64,000 nt of DNA. Source: Polynucleobacter sp. MWH-UH35A (GTDB lineage: Bacteria > Pseudomonadota > Gammaproteobacteria > Burkholderiales > Burkholderiaceae). The stretch lies in NCBI RefSeq assembly GCF_018687075.1, contig NZ_CP061285.1:1674001-1738000 (forward strand). Reading direction: 5' to 3'. Shown piece by piece: positions 45,398 through 55,175 of this stretch. The notes beneath the pieces are model-generated. The model searched no databases. It worked only from the letters and a program-made list of their open reading frames with translations, and was not told the DNA's origin. Numbering within the stretch: the stretch's first letter is position 1; the number at the start of each line of letters is the position of its first letter. The translations under genes and the position numbers were made by a program.

Positions 45398-45520
45398 TTA
45401 TCCGGAGAGAGCTTGATCAAAAAGTGTTGCGGGAGGGCAGCATAGGCGTCCGCCTCTAAAAAACCGAAGGGCCACTGCCTCAGCTAGCAGGCGGATGAAC
45501 TGATCCCGCTGATCCGCCAT
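45398..45520 (-). CDS. Possible small gene or gene fragment in the acyltransferase-TPR gap
   Basis: In the 466-bp gap (45265-45730) a reverse-strand frame gives 40 residues, beginning MADQRDQFIRLLAEAVALRF. That opening resembles small conserved proteins of the (D/E)QRDxxIRLLAEA type, but it then diverges into a low-complexity tail, as if frameshifted or truncated. The longer frame to 45604 starts in unconserved sequence. The rest of the gap shows no gene; it has an imperfect inverted repeat near 45327 (GGCGTATT / AAATATGCGCC). Confidence 0.3.
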   Translation of the reverse strand: MADQRDQFIRLLAEAVALRFFRGGRLCCPPATLFDQALSG

Positions 45521-45730
45521 GAACATCGGATTCCAATTGGCCAATATATGGATGGATTCAGCTAGGACCATGCACAGTGAAAAGTGCACTACTCCGACTC
45601 TCAACCGATATAGGAAACCACTGCGAGATGCTCTATATACAAATCAAGCCAAGGCTGACCTCGTTATAGATATCAGAAACTAGCCTAAATAACCTAGAAG
45701 AATTGACCTTGGCGATACTTAAAATACTAT

Positions 45731-48025
45731 CTAAGTAATAGATATGTCCTGAGGCTCTAAACCAGCCTGATACCGCTCATACATTTTTATATAAGCTGAT
45801 TCAAGATTGTTGGTAAAGAGTGGCGCGTCAAACAAAGGGGCAATTAAGCGGTTGTTGATCAACTTTAATTTAATATTTGCAAGTTTTTTTGGATTCTTAG
45901 CCAACTCAATCGCCAAGACCTCATAATCATCTTGGGTATAAGTTACTAACTCGCTCAAACCAACGGCACTGAGAAGGCTAGCAGAAACTCTTCCGGGGAA
46001 AGTTTGCCCCTTTAAAGTCAGAACAGGTAGTCCAGCCCATAAGGCATCGCTACAGGTGGTATGAGCATTGTATGGAAGAGTATCCAGAAATAGATCTGCC
46101 AAATCATGGCGAGCCAAATGCTCTGAAATTGGCAGACGTTCTGCAAATACCAACCTACAAGAATCTATTCCTCGAGCCAATGCCTCTTTGATGAGATTGT
46201 CCTTGGCCGCAGGATTATCAGCCAAAAGCCACAACACACTACCCTGAACAAGGGACAAAATCCTCATCCACGAATCAAAGATGGTAGGAGTTATTTTGTA
46301 ATTATTATTAAAGCAAGCAAATACAAAGGAATCTTCTGGAAGGCCCAATTCTGCCCTCGAAAATTTTCTATCAGAGATTTTCCTCTTATCATCGTTTGCT
46401 TGATAGCTATTAGGTAAATATGCAAGCTTTTCAACGTAATGTATTTTTGAATCCTCTGGTACCACCACTTTGTCAGCAATAATGTAATCCATGTACTTGA
46501 TACCCATAGTCCCAGGAAAACCAAGATAATTCACCTGAATTGGTGCAGGTTTATAGGAAAATACCCCCTGCCTTGCGAGACCAAAAAAACCGTTTAGATT
46601 CACAAGAATATCAATCTCATTATGATGAATAAGTTTTGCCACATCTAAATCGGTTAACCCAGCTACATCAAATATATTACTAAAAGCGCACGCAATTCTT
46701 TGGCGATAATCAGACCCATCATCCCAGCCATTATCAAAAGCAAAAATTTCAAATTTGGATTGATCATGCAACTCCCAAACACGGGTCATTAGGATTGAGG
46801 TAGCTTGATTTCTAAATTCACCGCACAAATAGCCGATACGAATTTTATGGTGTTCATATTTTGATAATTTTGACAAATTACCTAACATAGGAAAATTGTC
46901 GCTTGAATAAATTTCAGCGCACTTTTTTAACAACTCCTCTGAGCTTGCAATCCCCTGAAAACCAAAAGGCTCAGCCCCCTTACGACCTTGATTCACTAAA
47001 TGAAAAATTTCATTTATCTTCTTATCATAATCAGTCCAATCACACCCAAGCATCATTTGGTGATGGGCTTGGCCCAGCAAATAGGAATCGCCAACGTTAA
47101 ACTCTAGAGCTTTTTGGAAGCATTTGGCTGATTCAGAATGCTTCTTAAGCAAGTTTAAGGCGAGGCCTTTATTCAACCAAGCTTCGTGATAGTCAGGCCT
47201 CAGACCTAATGCTTTATCGTAGTGAGCAATTGCCTCGTCATACCGCTTAAGTTCATGCAGGGTCACCCCCTTATTGGCCCAGACTTTGTGATAGTCAGGT
47301 CTCAGACCTAATGCTTTATCGTAGTGAGCAATTGCCTCGTCATACCGCTTAAGTTTATGCAGGGTCGCCGCCTTATTGGCCCAAGCTTCGTGATAGTCCG
47401 GCCTCAGACCTAATGCTTTATCGTAGTGAGCAATCGCCTCGTCATACCGCTTAAGTTCATGCAGGGCACCACCGATATTCGACCATGCCTCAGCCAAATT
47501 AGGATTTATTGCTAATGCCCGCTCGGCGAAAGTAATAGCTTCCTCATATCGCTTAAGCTCTTTCAGCGTTGCGCCACTATTTAATGCAGCTTCTGCATAG
47601 TCAGGCTCTAAGCGAAGCGCATTGCCATACCAAACTAAAGCATCCTCATGACGACCCAAATTAGATGCAGTTTTTCCATAGCTAAGCCAAGCCTCTGGAT
47701 TATTGGGGGCCAAAGTAACCGCCTTTTTATGATGCATAAGAGCATCTCTATCATTTCCAGAGTCCGAAAGAGCTTTCGCTAAGTTGTACTGTATTGAAGC
47801 ATCATTCGGGTGAATTCGAGCAGCCCTAGTTAAATAATCAGCAGCTTCTTTGTAGTTTGATTGTGAGACTTTAATTAAACCCAAGATGTGAAGTGCTGGA
47901 AGATTTTTTGAGTCGACTTGCAAAACTCTTCTTAGACTTAAGTCAGCACTTTCCAAATTACCATTCTGAAAGGCTTGGATAGCTTGCTGAAGCATTAATT
48001 GAAGTTGAGGATTCATAGTGGACAT
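45731..48025 (-). CDS. TPR protein with O-GlcNAc-transferase-like glycosyltransferase domain
   Basis: A 764-residue protein with at least nine TPR motifs (about residues 1-330) followed by a GT41-type glycosyltransferase domain recognisable as IRIGYLCGEFRNQATS, VNLNGFFGLARQGVFSYKPAPIQVNYLGFPGTMG, FACFNNNYKI and DLFLDTLPYNAHTTCSDALWAGLPVLTLKG. These proteins are thought to glycosylate proteins or surface structures. Three TPR units are almost identical at the DNA level (102 bp each). The region also carries the acyltransferase and, downstream on the same strand, a lipase-like gene and a prepilin; these are plausible but unproven partners. Confidence 0.9.
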   Translation of the reverse strand: MSTMNPQLQLMLQQAIQAFQNGNLESADLSLRRVLQVDSKNLPALHILGLIKVSQSNYKEAADYLTRAARIHPNDASIQYNLAKALSDSGNDRDALMHHKKAVTLAPNNPEAWLSYGKTASNLGRHEDALVWYGNALRLEPDYAEAALNSGATLKELKRYEEAITFAERALAINPNLAEAWSNIGGALHELKRYDEAIAHYDKALGLRPDYHEAWANKAATLHKLKRYDEAIAHYDKALGLRPDYHKVWANKGVTLHELKRYDEAIAHYDKALGLRPDYHEAWLNKGLALNLLKKHSESAKCFQKALEFNVGDSYLLGQAHHQMMLGCDWTDYDKKINEIFHLVNQGRKGAEPFGFQGIASSEELLKKCAEIYSSDNFPMLGNLSKLSKYEHHKIRIGYLCGEFRNQATSILMTRVWELHDQSKFEIFAFDNGWDDGSDYRQRIACAFSNIFDVAGLTDLDVAKLIHHNEIDILVNLNGFFGLARQGVFSYKPAPIQVNYLGFPGTMGIKYMDYIIADKVVVPEDSKIHYVEKLAYLPNSYQANDDKRKISDRKFSRAELGLPEDSFVFACFNNNYKITPTIFDSWMRILSLVQGSVLWLLADNPAAKDNLIKEALARGIDSCRLVFAERLPISEHLARHDLADLFLDTLPYNAHTTCSDALWAGLPVLTLKGQTFPGRVSASLLSAVGLSELVTYTQDDYEVLAIELAKNPKKLANIKLKLINNRLIAPLFDAPLFTNNLESAYIKMYERYQAGLEPQDISIT
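47186..47491 (-). repeat. Tandem 102-bp TPR-coding repeats
   Basis: Three consecutive 102-bp units start at about 47191, 47293 and 47395, each encoding one TPR unit of 34 residues (the stretch KRYDEAIAHYDKALGLRPDY). Adjacent units differ in only a few bases, so the array arose recently and could expand or contract by slippage or recombination. Confidence 0.9.
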
Positions 48026-48184
48026 TTTATTATCAAAGCCCCTGCATTGACATTAATTCAAAAAGTCCGTAATGCTTTAGGCAAAATAAGCTGAGGAGGG
48101 TTATCTGGATGGAACTTATTTAAAAAATAGGGGGTGGATGAAGAGAGGCGGTAAGAGCGAAAAATGGAAATCAAGCATCTCCAC

Positions 48185-49084
48185 CTAAAATAAATACCTT
48201 GATCCTAAAAATTGAATATAAGTAGCAGCAACTTCTTTAGGTTTCTCGAGCATCAATAAATGACCAACATCCTTGACAACAAGGTGTTGATTTTTCGGAT
48301 ATTTTTGCCTCAACCTTTGCAAACCACCAACCTCGAAAATTCCATCTTCCCTGCCCCACAGCATCAGAACCGGCTTATGCGAATGAGGATTTTTTTCAAT
48401 CTCATATAAATAAAGATTAACGATATCCCAAACTTGCTGATAGTGACGGTTAGACTTTTGATAATCTGCAACCAGACTCTGCTGGATAGCTTCTGACAAT
48501 ACGGGTGGCTTATAAAATAGAAGCTGCATCTCCATATTTAATTGATCTTCCGAAATCGGAATGAATGGATTGATGCCTTGAAAAAGAGCGCTCTTAACCT
48601 GCGTACTCCAACCATCAACCCCTAAAGGGGCGCCAATAAAAGCAAGCGATCTAATTTGTAGAGGATAGGTGCGAGCGTACATAGCTGCAATTGCGCCACC
48701 CATAGAACTTCCTGCAATATTGAACTTCTGAATCTTTAAAGTGCTCGTGAATTGATTCAGTATTTCAACTTGATTCTCTAATTTGTAATCAACAATTGAG
48801 AAATGAGTGCTTTTTCCATACCCGGGTAGGTCGGGAGCAATCACCAAATAACCGGCGTCCGATAAATAACAAGCTAGCTCAGACCATTGCTCTTTTTGCG
48901 CAAACAGCCCATGCAGCAAAAGAATTGGGGTGCCTTTGCCCACCTGAAGATATTCAATTGCGCCATTACCAGCAGGGCTTGTTTTTACTTCGATATTGCA
49001 GGGGCTGCTAGCTGCCTCTGCATGAACCCTGGCGCAAGAAAGGCAAAAAAGAAAGGTAATTAGGAAAAGCTTTAAAAGATTCAT
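48185..49084 (-). CDS. Exported alpha/beta-hydrolase (lipase/esterase-like)
   Basis: A 299-residue protein with a signal peptide (MNLLKLFLITFLFCLSCARVHA) and an alpha/beta-hydrolase domain: GKGTPILLLHGLFAQKEQW near the oxyanion region, YLVIAPDLPGYGKS, the nucleophile elbow GSSMGG, and a late DVGHLLMLEKP carrying the catalytic histidine. A cysteine at the signal end (SCAR) makes lipoprotein processing possible but the box is not a clean lipobox. The start at 49084 was preferred over 49117 because a hydrophobic signal follows directly. Substrate unknown. Confidence 0.82.
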   Translation of the reverse strand: MNLLKLFLITFLFCLSCARVHAEAASSPCNIEVKTSPAGNGAIEYLQVGKGTPILLLHGLFAQKEQWSELACYLSDAGYLVIAPDLPGYGKSTHFSIVDYKLENQVEILNQFTSTLKIQKFNIAGSSMGGAIAAMYARTYPLQIRSLAFIGAPLGVDGWSTQVKSALFQGINPFIPISEDQLNMEMQLLFYKPPVLSEAIQQSLVADYQKSNRHYQQVWDIVNLYLYEIEKNPHSHKPVLMLWGREDGIFEVGGLQRLRQKYPKNQHLVVKDVGHLLMLEKPKEVAATYIQFLGSRYLF

Positions 49085-49131
49085 ATGCATAAGCCCCACT
49101 ATACAAAAGCCGCCCATTGGCGGCTAGTGGA

Positions 49132-49656
49132 TTATTTTCCTATCCTACATTCTGATGGCAGTAGCTGAGGAATTAAATTAGTCTCGGTAGATCTACATGA
49201 CCAGCCGCCAGCCCAAGTTGACCCTTCAGGCTTTGATAGATCCAAAGGCTTTGGAACATTAGCATCAGGCTCATTTGTAGGAATGAGATGCAAGGTGTTT
49301 TTGCCTTCTGGCGCCACACTAATCTGGTAATCAATAGCTATTGCCCCAGATGTTGTGATTTCAATCAACTTGACGCTACGCGTGGGAGTAAATGTAAATG
49401 ATCCATGCGTCGCTTCATCCATCGGGACAGTGCCTCTGCTGGCAAAAGCTTCGGTCACGGCAAGCTTGGCGCTGGAGGATAAATTCATACCCTCTACCAC
49501 CCTACTACGCGCAATATAGTCTTGATATTGCGGCACCGCTATGGCGACCAAAATTCCAATAATGGCCACCACAACCATTACCTCGATCAGCGTAAATCCC
49601 GCCTCTTGATCTTTTTCTTGCTCTAGATTTTTCTGGTCTTGGTTTGTGTTTTGCAT
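49132..49656 (-). CDS. Type IV prepilin (PilA-like)
   Basis: A 174-residue major-pilin-like protein. The prepilin peptidase site is [33 protein letters not shown], with the conserved E five residues after the cut (F-T-L-I-E). The leader is 20 residues and charged, longer than usual for type IVa pilins. Two cysteines near the C terminus (WSCRST and SECRIG) would form the pilin disulfide loop. It is probably secreted through the type IV pilus system, whose other genes are not in the window. It lies 47 bp upstream of the lipase-like gene on the same strand. Confidence 0.88.
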   Translation of the reverse strand: MQNTNQDQKNLEQEKDQEAGFTLIEVMVVVAIIGILVAIAVPQYQDYIARSRVVEGMNLSSSAKLAVTEAFASRGTVPMDEATHGSFTFTPTRSVKLIEITTSGAIAIDYQISVAPEGKNTLHLIPTNEPDANVPKPLDLSKPEGSTWAGGWSCRSTETNLIPQLLPSECRIGK

Positions 49657-49727
49657 TTATTCAGGCTCCTGAGGTTGAATCCCTCATCTTCAAGTCTATA
49701 CCTTTATAGCGCAAGGAATCTGGCCGT

Positions 49728-49753
49728 AAAAAAAGCCGGCATGTTCAGCCGGC
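49728..49753 (-). terminator. Intrinsic terminator after the TerC gene
   Basis: On the reverse strand GCCGGC-TGAACAT-GCCGGC is followed by a run of seven T, 24 bp after the TerC-family stop. Confidence 0.93.
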
Positions 49754-49776
49754 TCTTCTGATTTGATGCGAGGTAA

Positions 49777-50484
49777 TTACGCCGCCTCTTTAATCTTCTG
49801 CTTCTTTTTGAGATATGTGCCAACTAAAAGCACAATCGCAACGCCAATACCCTCAAAAATCATATGTGCATCTTCAAATGCAGCTTGCATAGACTCTTTA
49901 ATTGCTGGATCTTCAACCAACATTCCACCAGCCAACAAGCCCAATAGGCCAGCACCTAAAGTAATAATAATCGGGAAGCGATCCATCACCTTTAATAGCA
50001 TAGCGCTACCAAAAATAATCAATGGAATAGAGAGACCTAGGCCGATGATGAGCAACACCAATCGAGTTTCTTCTGGACCCTTTTGAGCTGCAGCAGCTAC
50101 CGCTAATACGTTGTCTAAGCTCATTACCAAGTCCGCCACCAAGATGGTACGAATCGCACCCCAAATATTGGGATGAGCATGCATATCTTCATCTTCACCG
50201 CTATCAGCCAAAAGCTGAACGCCGATATAAAGAAGCAAAATAGCGCCAATGATCTTGAGGTAAGGCAAGGTCAGCAATTGAACAGCAGTAATTGTGAGGA
50301 CTACACGCAAGATAATCGCTGCGGCACTACCCCAAAAAATGGCTTTTTTCTGCTGGGCTGGTGGCAAGTTACGTGATGCGAGAGCGATCACTACCGCGTT
50401 ATCACCAGACAACAAAATGTTAGCCACAATAATTGATAGAAGCGCAGCCCAAAATGCTGGCCCTGAAAATACTGAAAAATCCAT
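49777..50484 (-). CDS. TerC-family integral membrane protein
   Basis: A 235-residue protein with about seven helices and the family motifs SIIVANILLSGDNAVVIALASRNLP and LVADLVMSLDNVLAVAAAAQ, each with the conserved aspartates. Relatives transport metal ions or are linked to tellurite resistance, and many are implicated in manganese export or protein metalation. The tail ends KKKQKIKEAA. It stands between the prepilin gene and sucD, with terminators on both sides. Confidence 0.88.
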   Translation of the reverse strand: MDFSVFSGPAFWAALLSIIVANILLSGDNAVVIALASRNLPPAQQKKAIFWGSAAAIILRVVLTITAVQLLTLPYLKIIGAILLLYIGVQLLADSGEDEDMHAHPNIWGAIRTILVADLVMSLDNVLAVAAAAQKGPEETRLVLLIIGLGLSIPLIIFGSAMLLKVMDRFPIIITLGAGLLGLLAGGMLVEDPAIKESMQAAFEDAHMIFEGIGVAIVLLVGTYLKKKQKIKEAA

Positions 50485-50533
50485 GATGTCTCCTACGTTT
50501 TTATATGTTTTATTTTTTACTACTGGGAACTAC

Positions 50534-50565
50534 AAAAAAGGATGCTGAGTAAACAGCATCCTTTT
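50534..50565 (-). terminator. Intrinsic terminator of sucCD
   Basis: AAGGATGCTG-N6-CAGCATCCTT with T-runs on both strands; on the reverse strand it ends in TTTTTT right after sucD. Confidence 0.93.
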
Positions 50566-50577
50566 CCTTATTGCTAA

Positions 50578-51471
50578 TTACAACATGGCTTTCAACAAAG
50601 CAGCCATTTCTGATGGGTTCTTTGTTACTTTGAAGCCACACTCTTCCATAACGGCAAGCTTGGCATCCGCAGTATCAGCACCACCGGAGATCAAAGCACC
50701 TGCGTGACCCATACGTTTGCCTGGAGGCGCTGTAACGCCGGCAATAAAGCCAACCACTGGCTTTTTCATATTGTCTTTGCACCAACGAGCTGCTTCAGCT
50801 TCGTCTGGCCCACCGATTTCTCCGATCATGATCACAGCGTCAGTATCTGGATCTTCGTTAAACATTCTCATGATGTCGATATGCTTCAAGCCATTGATCG
50901 GGTCGCCACCAATACCAACTGCCGTAGATTGGCCCAAGCCAATAGCCGTCAATTGACCAACTGCTTCATAAGTCAAGGTACCAGAACGGCTCACAACACC
51001 AATGCGGCCTTTTTTATGAATATGGCCAGGCATGATGCCGATCTTGATTTCATCTGGAGTAATGATGCCTGGGCAGTTAGGGCCTAGCAATAAAGTTTTC
51101 TTGCCACCAGCAGCTTCTTTTGCATGCATCTTGTTACGCACTTCAAGCATGTCGCGCACTGGAATGCCTTCAGTAATACAGATCACGAAATCAAGGTCAG
51201 CTTCAACAGCTTCCCAGATTGCAGCTGCTGCACCTGGAGGCGGAACATAAATTACCGAAGTAGTCGCACCAGTCTGCTGGGCTGCCTCTTTAACGGTTGC
51301 ATAAATTGGAATATTAAAAATAGACTCGCCAGCCTTCTTAGGATTTACGCCCGCAACAAAACAGTTTTTGCCGTTTGCGTATTCCTGACATTTTTCAGTA
51401 TGGAACTGACCGGTCTTACCAGTAATACCTTGTGTAATGACTTTGGTGTTTTTATTGATCAAAATAGACAT
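50578..51471 (-). CDS. sucD: Succinyl-CoA synthetase, alpha subunit
   Basis: SucD with SucC interconverts succinyl-CoA and succinate with ATP or GTP formation in the TCA cycle. The 297-residue protein has the CoA-binding [21 protein letters not shown] and the phosphohistidine region [14 protein letters not shown] (His at about 246). It lies 15 bp after sucC. The ORFs on the other strand here are shadows. Confidence 0.96.
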   Translation of the reverse strand: MSILINKNTKVITQGITGKTGQFHTEKCQEYANGKNCFVAGVNPKKAGESIFNIPIYATVKEAAQQTGATTSVIYVPPPGAAAAIWEAVEADLDFVICITEGIPVRDMLEVRNKMHAKEAAGGKKTLLLGPNCPGIITPDEIKIGIMPGHIHKKGRIGVVSRSGTLTYEAVGQLTAIGLGQSTAVGIGGDPINGLKHIDIMRMFNEDPDTDAVIMIGEIGGPDEAEAARWCKDNMKKPVVGFIAGVTAPPGKRMGHAGALISGGADTADAKLAVMEECGFKVTKNPSEMAALLKAML

Positions 51472-51486
51472 ATTGAAATTCCTGGA

Positions 51487-52656
51487 TTATTTGTTTTTGG
51501 CAACAGCAGCAACTACCTTGGTAGCAGCTTCAGCCATTGAATCGGCGCTAATAATTGGCAAACCAGAGTCTGCAAGAATTTTCTTGCCCAGCTCTTCGTT
51601 TGTGCCCTTCATACGCACAACCAAAGGTACTGTGAGGTTTACTGCTTTACATGCAGTAACCACGCCGTCAGCAATCACATCGCAACGCATAATGCCGCCA
51701 AAAATATTGACCAAGATAGCTTCAACACTCTTGTTTTTCAACATGATCTTGAATGCTTCAGTTACTTTTTCTGCTGTAGCACCACCGCCTACGTCTAAGA
51801 AGTTAGCTGGCTCGCCACCGAACAACTTAATCGTGTCCATGGTAGCCATCGCCAAGCCTGCACCGTTTACTAAACAGCCGATATTGCCGTCCAATGAGAT
51901 GTAAGCAAGATCAAATTTTGAAGCTTCGATTTCAGCAGGATCTTCTTCGTCGATATCGCGATAAGCAACGATTTCTGGATGACGGAACAATGCATTTGGA
52001 TCAAAGTTGAACTTTGCATCCAAAGCCTTAATCTTGCCGTTGCCCTCAAGAATCAATGGGTTGATTTCAACCAAGGAAGCGTCCGTATCCCAGTAAGTCT
52101 TGTACAAGTTTTTAAATACATCACGAGCCATAGGAATAGACGCATCAGGAACGCCAATACCTTTTGCAACGATGTCGCAATCTGCATCTGTCAAACCAAT
52201 CAATGGATCAACAAACACTTTAATAATTTTCTCTGGATGAGTTTCTGCTACCTCCTCAATATCCATACCGCCTTCGCTGGAGGCCATGATCACATTCTTC
52301 TGCGTGCCACGGTCTGTAACGATACTGAAGTAGTACTCTTTTTTGATATCAGCACCATCTTCAATCAAGAGACGATTTACTTTTTGACCCTCTGGTCCGG
52401 TTTGATGTGTCTTGAGCTGCATGCCCAAAATTTCTGAAGCATATTTCTTCACTTCGTCCATGCTTTTAGCCAGTTTCACGCCGCCGCCCTTACCGCGACC
52501 ACCAGCATGAATCTGTGCCTTCACAACCCATACTGGGCCACCTAATTTTTCAGCAGCTTTCACCGCCTCATCAACACTGAATGCAGGAATGCCGTTAGGA
52601 ACTGGCACATTAAATTGGCGAAGAAGTTCTTTGCCTTGGTACTCGTGAATTTTCAT
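51487..52656 (-). CDS. sucC: Succinyl-CoA synthetase, beta subunit
   Basis: The 389-residue ATP-grasp beta subunit that binds nucleotide and succinate. It starts [15 protein letters not shown] and shows [19 protein letters not shown], the [27 protein letters not shown] stretch and [10 protein letters not shown], all family-typical. It is the upstream gene of sucCD; the 188-bp gap to recX must hold the promoter but I could not choose one. Confidence 0.96.
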   Translation of the reverse strand: MKIHEYQGKELLRQFNVPVPNGIPAFSVDEAVKAAEKLGGPVWVVKAQIHAGGRGKGGGVKLAKSMDEVKKYASEILGMQLKTHQTGPEGQKVNRLLIEDGADIKKEYYFSIVTDRGTQKNVIMASSEGGMDIEEVAETHPEKIIKVFVDPLIGLTDADCDIVAKGIGVPDASIPMARDVFKNLYKTYWDTDASLVEINPLILEGNGKIKALDAKFNFDPNALFRHPEIVAYRDIDEEDPAEIEASKFDLAYISLDGNIGCLVNGAGLAMATMDTIKLFGGEPANFLDVGGGATAEKVTEAFKIMLKNKSVEAILVNIFGGIMRCDVIADGVVTACKAVNLTVPLVVRMKGTNEELGKKILADSGLPIISADSMAEAATKVVAAVAKNK

Positions 52657-52844
52657 AATTACTCCGAAACGGTATCTTTTTTAGCAAGCGATGAGGATTT
52701 ATTAAACCGATGTTGCCTTGATCCCATGCTTACTCGAGAAATAGCTAAATTAGCCAAATTTGAATAAATGTGAGCGGCTTGACCGACTTCATAAGTCTAT
52801 CATGTTGCAATGCCGCAAATCGTGTTTTCCGATCCGTAATTGCC

Positions 52845-53378
52845 CTAATCGGGGGTCTGACCACTAATCACCTTGGCGACCACTTCAGAGCCAAAACCCT
52901 TGGATGCTAGAAACCGATACTGTCTTGCTTTTTCCTTTTGGTCCTGGGGGCAAACACCGTATTTCCTGGTCCAGAGATCAAAAGCCCTCTGAAACTCAGT
53001 CTCTTTAAGAGTCCCAAGAAGTTTGGATGACTGCTTGGAATCCACGCCAGCCCTTTCGAGCTCATCGGCGATCTTACGCATCCCATAGCGCTCACTACGC
53101 CTTCGAACCAGAGCCTCAGCAAAGCGCTCGTCGGATAACCAACCTCTGGCCTCAAAGTCGTCCAAGACAGCCTCAATTTGAGAATGCCTGGACTCTGGAG
53201 TTTGCTCTGCCTGTTCACAACCTAACTTGCCCCATCTAACCTCGGATTCAGCTAATTTGGCAGCCAAGCCCTTGCGGCTATATTCTCGCTGCGACAAAAG
53301 GCGCAAAGCCCGAGCTTTAAGACTCGGGCTTTGCTTCACTTTCTGATTACCGCTCGGATCTGACATTGAATTACTCAA
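52845..53378 (-). CDS. recX: Regulatory protein RecX
   Basis: RecX modulates RecA filaments. The 177-residue basic protein consists of helical repeats with the characteristic RALRLLSQREYSRKGLAAKL, AVLDDFEARGWLSDERFAEALVRRR and a terminal FLASKGFGSEVVAKVI. It follows recA after 5 bp on the same strand, the usual arrangement, so it is probably SOS-induced with recA. N-terminal 20 residues are less conserved and the start may be a few codons later. Confidence 0.9.
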   Translation of the reverse strand: MSNSMSDPSGNQKVKQSPSLKARALRLLSQREYSRKGLAAKLAESEVRWGKLGCEQAEQTPESRHSQIEAVLDDFEARGWLSDERFAEALVRRRSERYGMRKIADELERAGVDSKQSSKLLGTLKETEFQRAFDLWTRKYGVCPQDQKEKARQYRFLASKGFGSEVVAKVISGQTPD

Positions 53379-53383
53379 CGCAC

Positions 53384-54472
53384 TTATTCGACTTCTTCCT
53401 CGCTCAGCACATCAGTCACCACTGCTGAACCAGATTTAACGCCCAATTTCTCACGAATCTTTGCTTCAATATCTTTAGCAATGGCTGGATTCCCTTTTAA
53501 AAACTCACGCACATTGTCTTTGCCCTGACCAATACGCTCACCGTTGTAGCTATACCAAGAGCCTGACTTCTCAACGAGATCAGCTTCGACACCCATATCA
53601 ATAATTTCGCCCTCCCTGGAAATACCAGCGCCGTACATGATGTCAAAAATCGCTTCGCGGAACGGAGGAGAGACCTTGTTTTTCACAACCTTCACACGGG
53701 TTTCATTACCAACAACCTCATCGCCCTTTTTGATGCTACCGATGCGACGGATGTCTAAACGCATAGAGGCATAGAACTTCAGCGCATTACCACCAGTAGT
53801 GGTTTCTGGAGAGCCAAACATTACGCCAATCTTCATACGAATTTGGTTAATGAAGATCACAGTAGTATTAGTGCGCTTGATAGCACCAGTCAACTTACGT
53901 AAAGCTTGGCTCATCAAACGCGCTTGTAGGCCCGGCAATGAATCGCCCATATCGCCTTCAATCTCAGCTCTTGGAACCAAAGCGGCAACAGAATCGATTA
54001 CGATCAAATCAATCGAGCCTGAGCGTACCAAAGCATCTGCAATTTCTAGAGCTTGCTCACCGGTATCAGGCTGAGAGATCAGCAAATTATTTACATCGAC
54101 CCCCAGCTTTCCGGCGTATTGCACATCTAAGGCATGTTCTGCGTCAATAAATGCGCAAGTCCCACCAAGCTTTTGCATTTCTGCAATAGCGTGCAATGTG
54201 AGTGTTGTTTTGCCAGAAGATTCTGGGCCGTAGATTTCAATCACACGGCCGCGTGCCAGACCACCAACCCCAAGAGCTATATCTAATCCAAGTGAACCAC
54301 TAGAAACTACCTGAATATCTTCACTAATTTCAGCATCGCCCAATCTCATGATTGAGCCTTTGCCAAATTGCTTTTCAATTTGTGCCAGCGCTGCTGTTAA
54401 TGCTTTTTGCTTGTCTCCGCTCATCCCTTCAAATTCTGAAGAGGCTGATTTTCTTTTGTCATCCAAGGCCAT
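53384..54472 (-). CDS. recA: Recombinase RecA
   Basis: RecA coats single-stranded DNA, drives strand exchange and triggers LexA autocleavage. The 362-residue protein has Walker [11 protein letters not shown], the [22 protein letters not shown] segment, the [15 protein letters not shown] loop and [23 protein letters not shown]. The C-terminal tail has the acidic EEEVE end. A LexA box lies about 70 bp upstream of the ATG. Confidence 0.98.
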   Translation of the reverse strand: MALDDKRKSASSEFEGMSGDKQKALTAALAQIEKQFGKGSIMRLGDAEISEDIQVVSSGSLGLDIALGVGGLARGRVIEIYGPESSGKTTLTLHAIAEMQKLGGTCAFIDAEHALDVQYAGKLGVDVNNLLISQPDTGEQALEIADALVRSGSIDLIVIDSVAALVPRAEIEGDMGDSLPGLQARLMSQALRKLTGAIKRTNTTVIFINQIRMKIGVMFGSPETTTGGNALKFYASMRLDIRRIGSIKKGDEVVGNETRVKVVKNKVSPPFREAIFDIMYGAGISREGEIIDMGVEADLVEKSGSWYSYNGERIGQGKDNVREFLKGNPAIAKDIEAKIREKLGVKSGSAVVTDVLSEEEVE

Positions 54473-54542
54473 TTTTATTCCCTTTTCGCTATGTATTGGG
54501 CTTTTTCCCGAAGTTTTATCTACTGTGTAACAACTTAGGAGT

Positions 54543-54562
54543 TACTGTATATAAAAACAGTA
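54543..54562 (-). promoter_or_regulatory. LexA (SOS) box upstream of recA
   Basis: CTGTATATAAAAACAG with flanking TA makes a CTGT-N8-ACAG operator of the E. coli type, 71 bp before the recA start. A -35-like TTGCAA and -10-like TACAGT overlap it on the reverse strand. It strongly indicates LexA control of recA-recX. Confidence 0.9.
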
Positions 54563-54579
54563 GTATTTGCAAGCGACTT

Positions 54580-55122
54580 TTAAACTGAATTTACGGATTT
54601 TTTACTAAGCTGCGTATGATTAGCTCGATCCCAATAGAAAAAGAGGGGAATTGCCATGGCCCAGACCACCCCAACGAAGATAAATCCAGTGATTTGACCG
54701 CCTGCACCCCATCCTCCAGCACCCATCCGGATGCCAGCTTCATAAGACATGGGGCCGGCAATACCCCCTAAAACAGCCCCTAGAACGGGCCTACCCCGCA
54801 ACCAAGTCATGGATCCATTGATGGTGGTGGCAACCAAAACCCATAAAACCCACATCCAGAGAGGCGATAAATAAGGTGACGGCCAGTCATCCCGAAAATC
54901 GAGGTAACCCAAATGCATGATGAGGGTGTCAGCCACAAGGCCAAAGATAAAGGCTTTAAATAAAAGGTTAATTTCTGTTTTGGGATTAGGCGAACGCCAA
55001 GCGTGGAAAGCAATATAGATCAAAGTAAGCACTACCGCCCAAAACACCTCTCTATTGGCGGCGCCCAGCACACAGGCAAACCAACCAAGCTGGAAAATAA
55101 CAAAGTTCCAAAATTTAGCCAT
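54580..55122 (-). CDS. DUF2878 family membrane protein
   Basis: A 180-residue protein with about five hydrophobic helices, starting MAKFWNFVIFQLGWFACVLGAA and including TWLRGRPVLGAVLGGIAGPMSYEAGIRMG, the pattern I associate with DUF2878 proteins. No known function. The start at 55122 was preferred to the ATG at 55149 because the latter sits inside the tRNA terminator stem. It follows the tRNA-Met gene on the same strand and precedes recA. Confidence 0.75.
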   Translation of the reverse strand: MAKFWNFVIFQLGWFACVLGAANREVFWAVVLTLIYIAFHAWRSPNPKTEINLLFKAFIFGLVADTLIMHLGYLDFRDDWPSPYLSPLWMWVLWVLVATTINGSMTWLRGRPVLGAVLGGIAGPMSYEAGIRMGAGGWGAGGQITGFIFVGVVWAMAIPLFFYWDRANHTQLSKKSVNSV

Positions 55123-55136
55123 ACCCAGCACCCTAA

Positions 55137-55170
55137 GAAAAAAGGCCACTGCCGAGGGGCAATGGCCTTT
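55137..55170 (-). terminator. Intrinsic terminator of tRNA-Met
   Basis: On the reverse strand AAAGGCCA pairs with TGGCCTTT around an inner TGCC/GGCA stem and ends in TTTTTT, 5 bp after the CCA end of the tRNA. Confidence 0.88.
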
Positions 55171-55175
55171 AGATT

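Noticed and set aside
47186..47491. A direct-repeat array that at first glance resembles a CRISPR
   Set aside because: Units are 102 bp, have no unique spacers and encode in-frame TPR units. No cas gene is in the window.
43145..48184. Insertion sequence in the accessory surface region
   Set aside because: No transposase or matching terminal inverted repeats were found, only small fragments.
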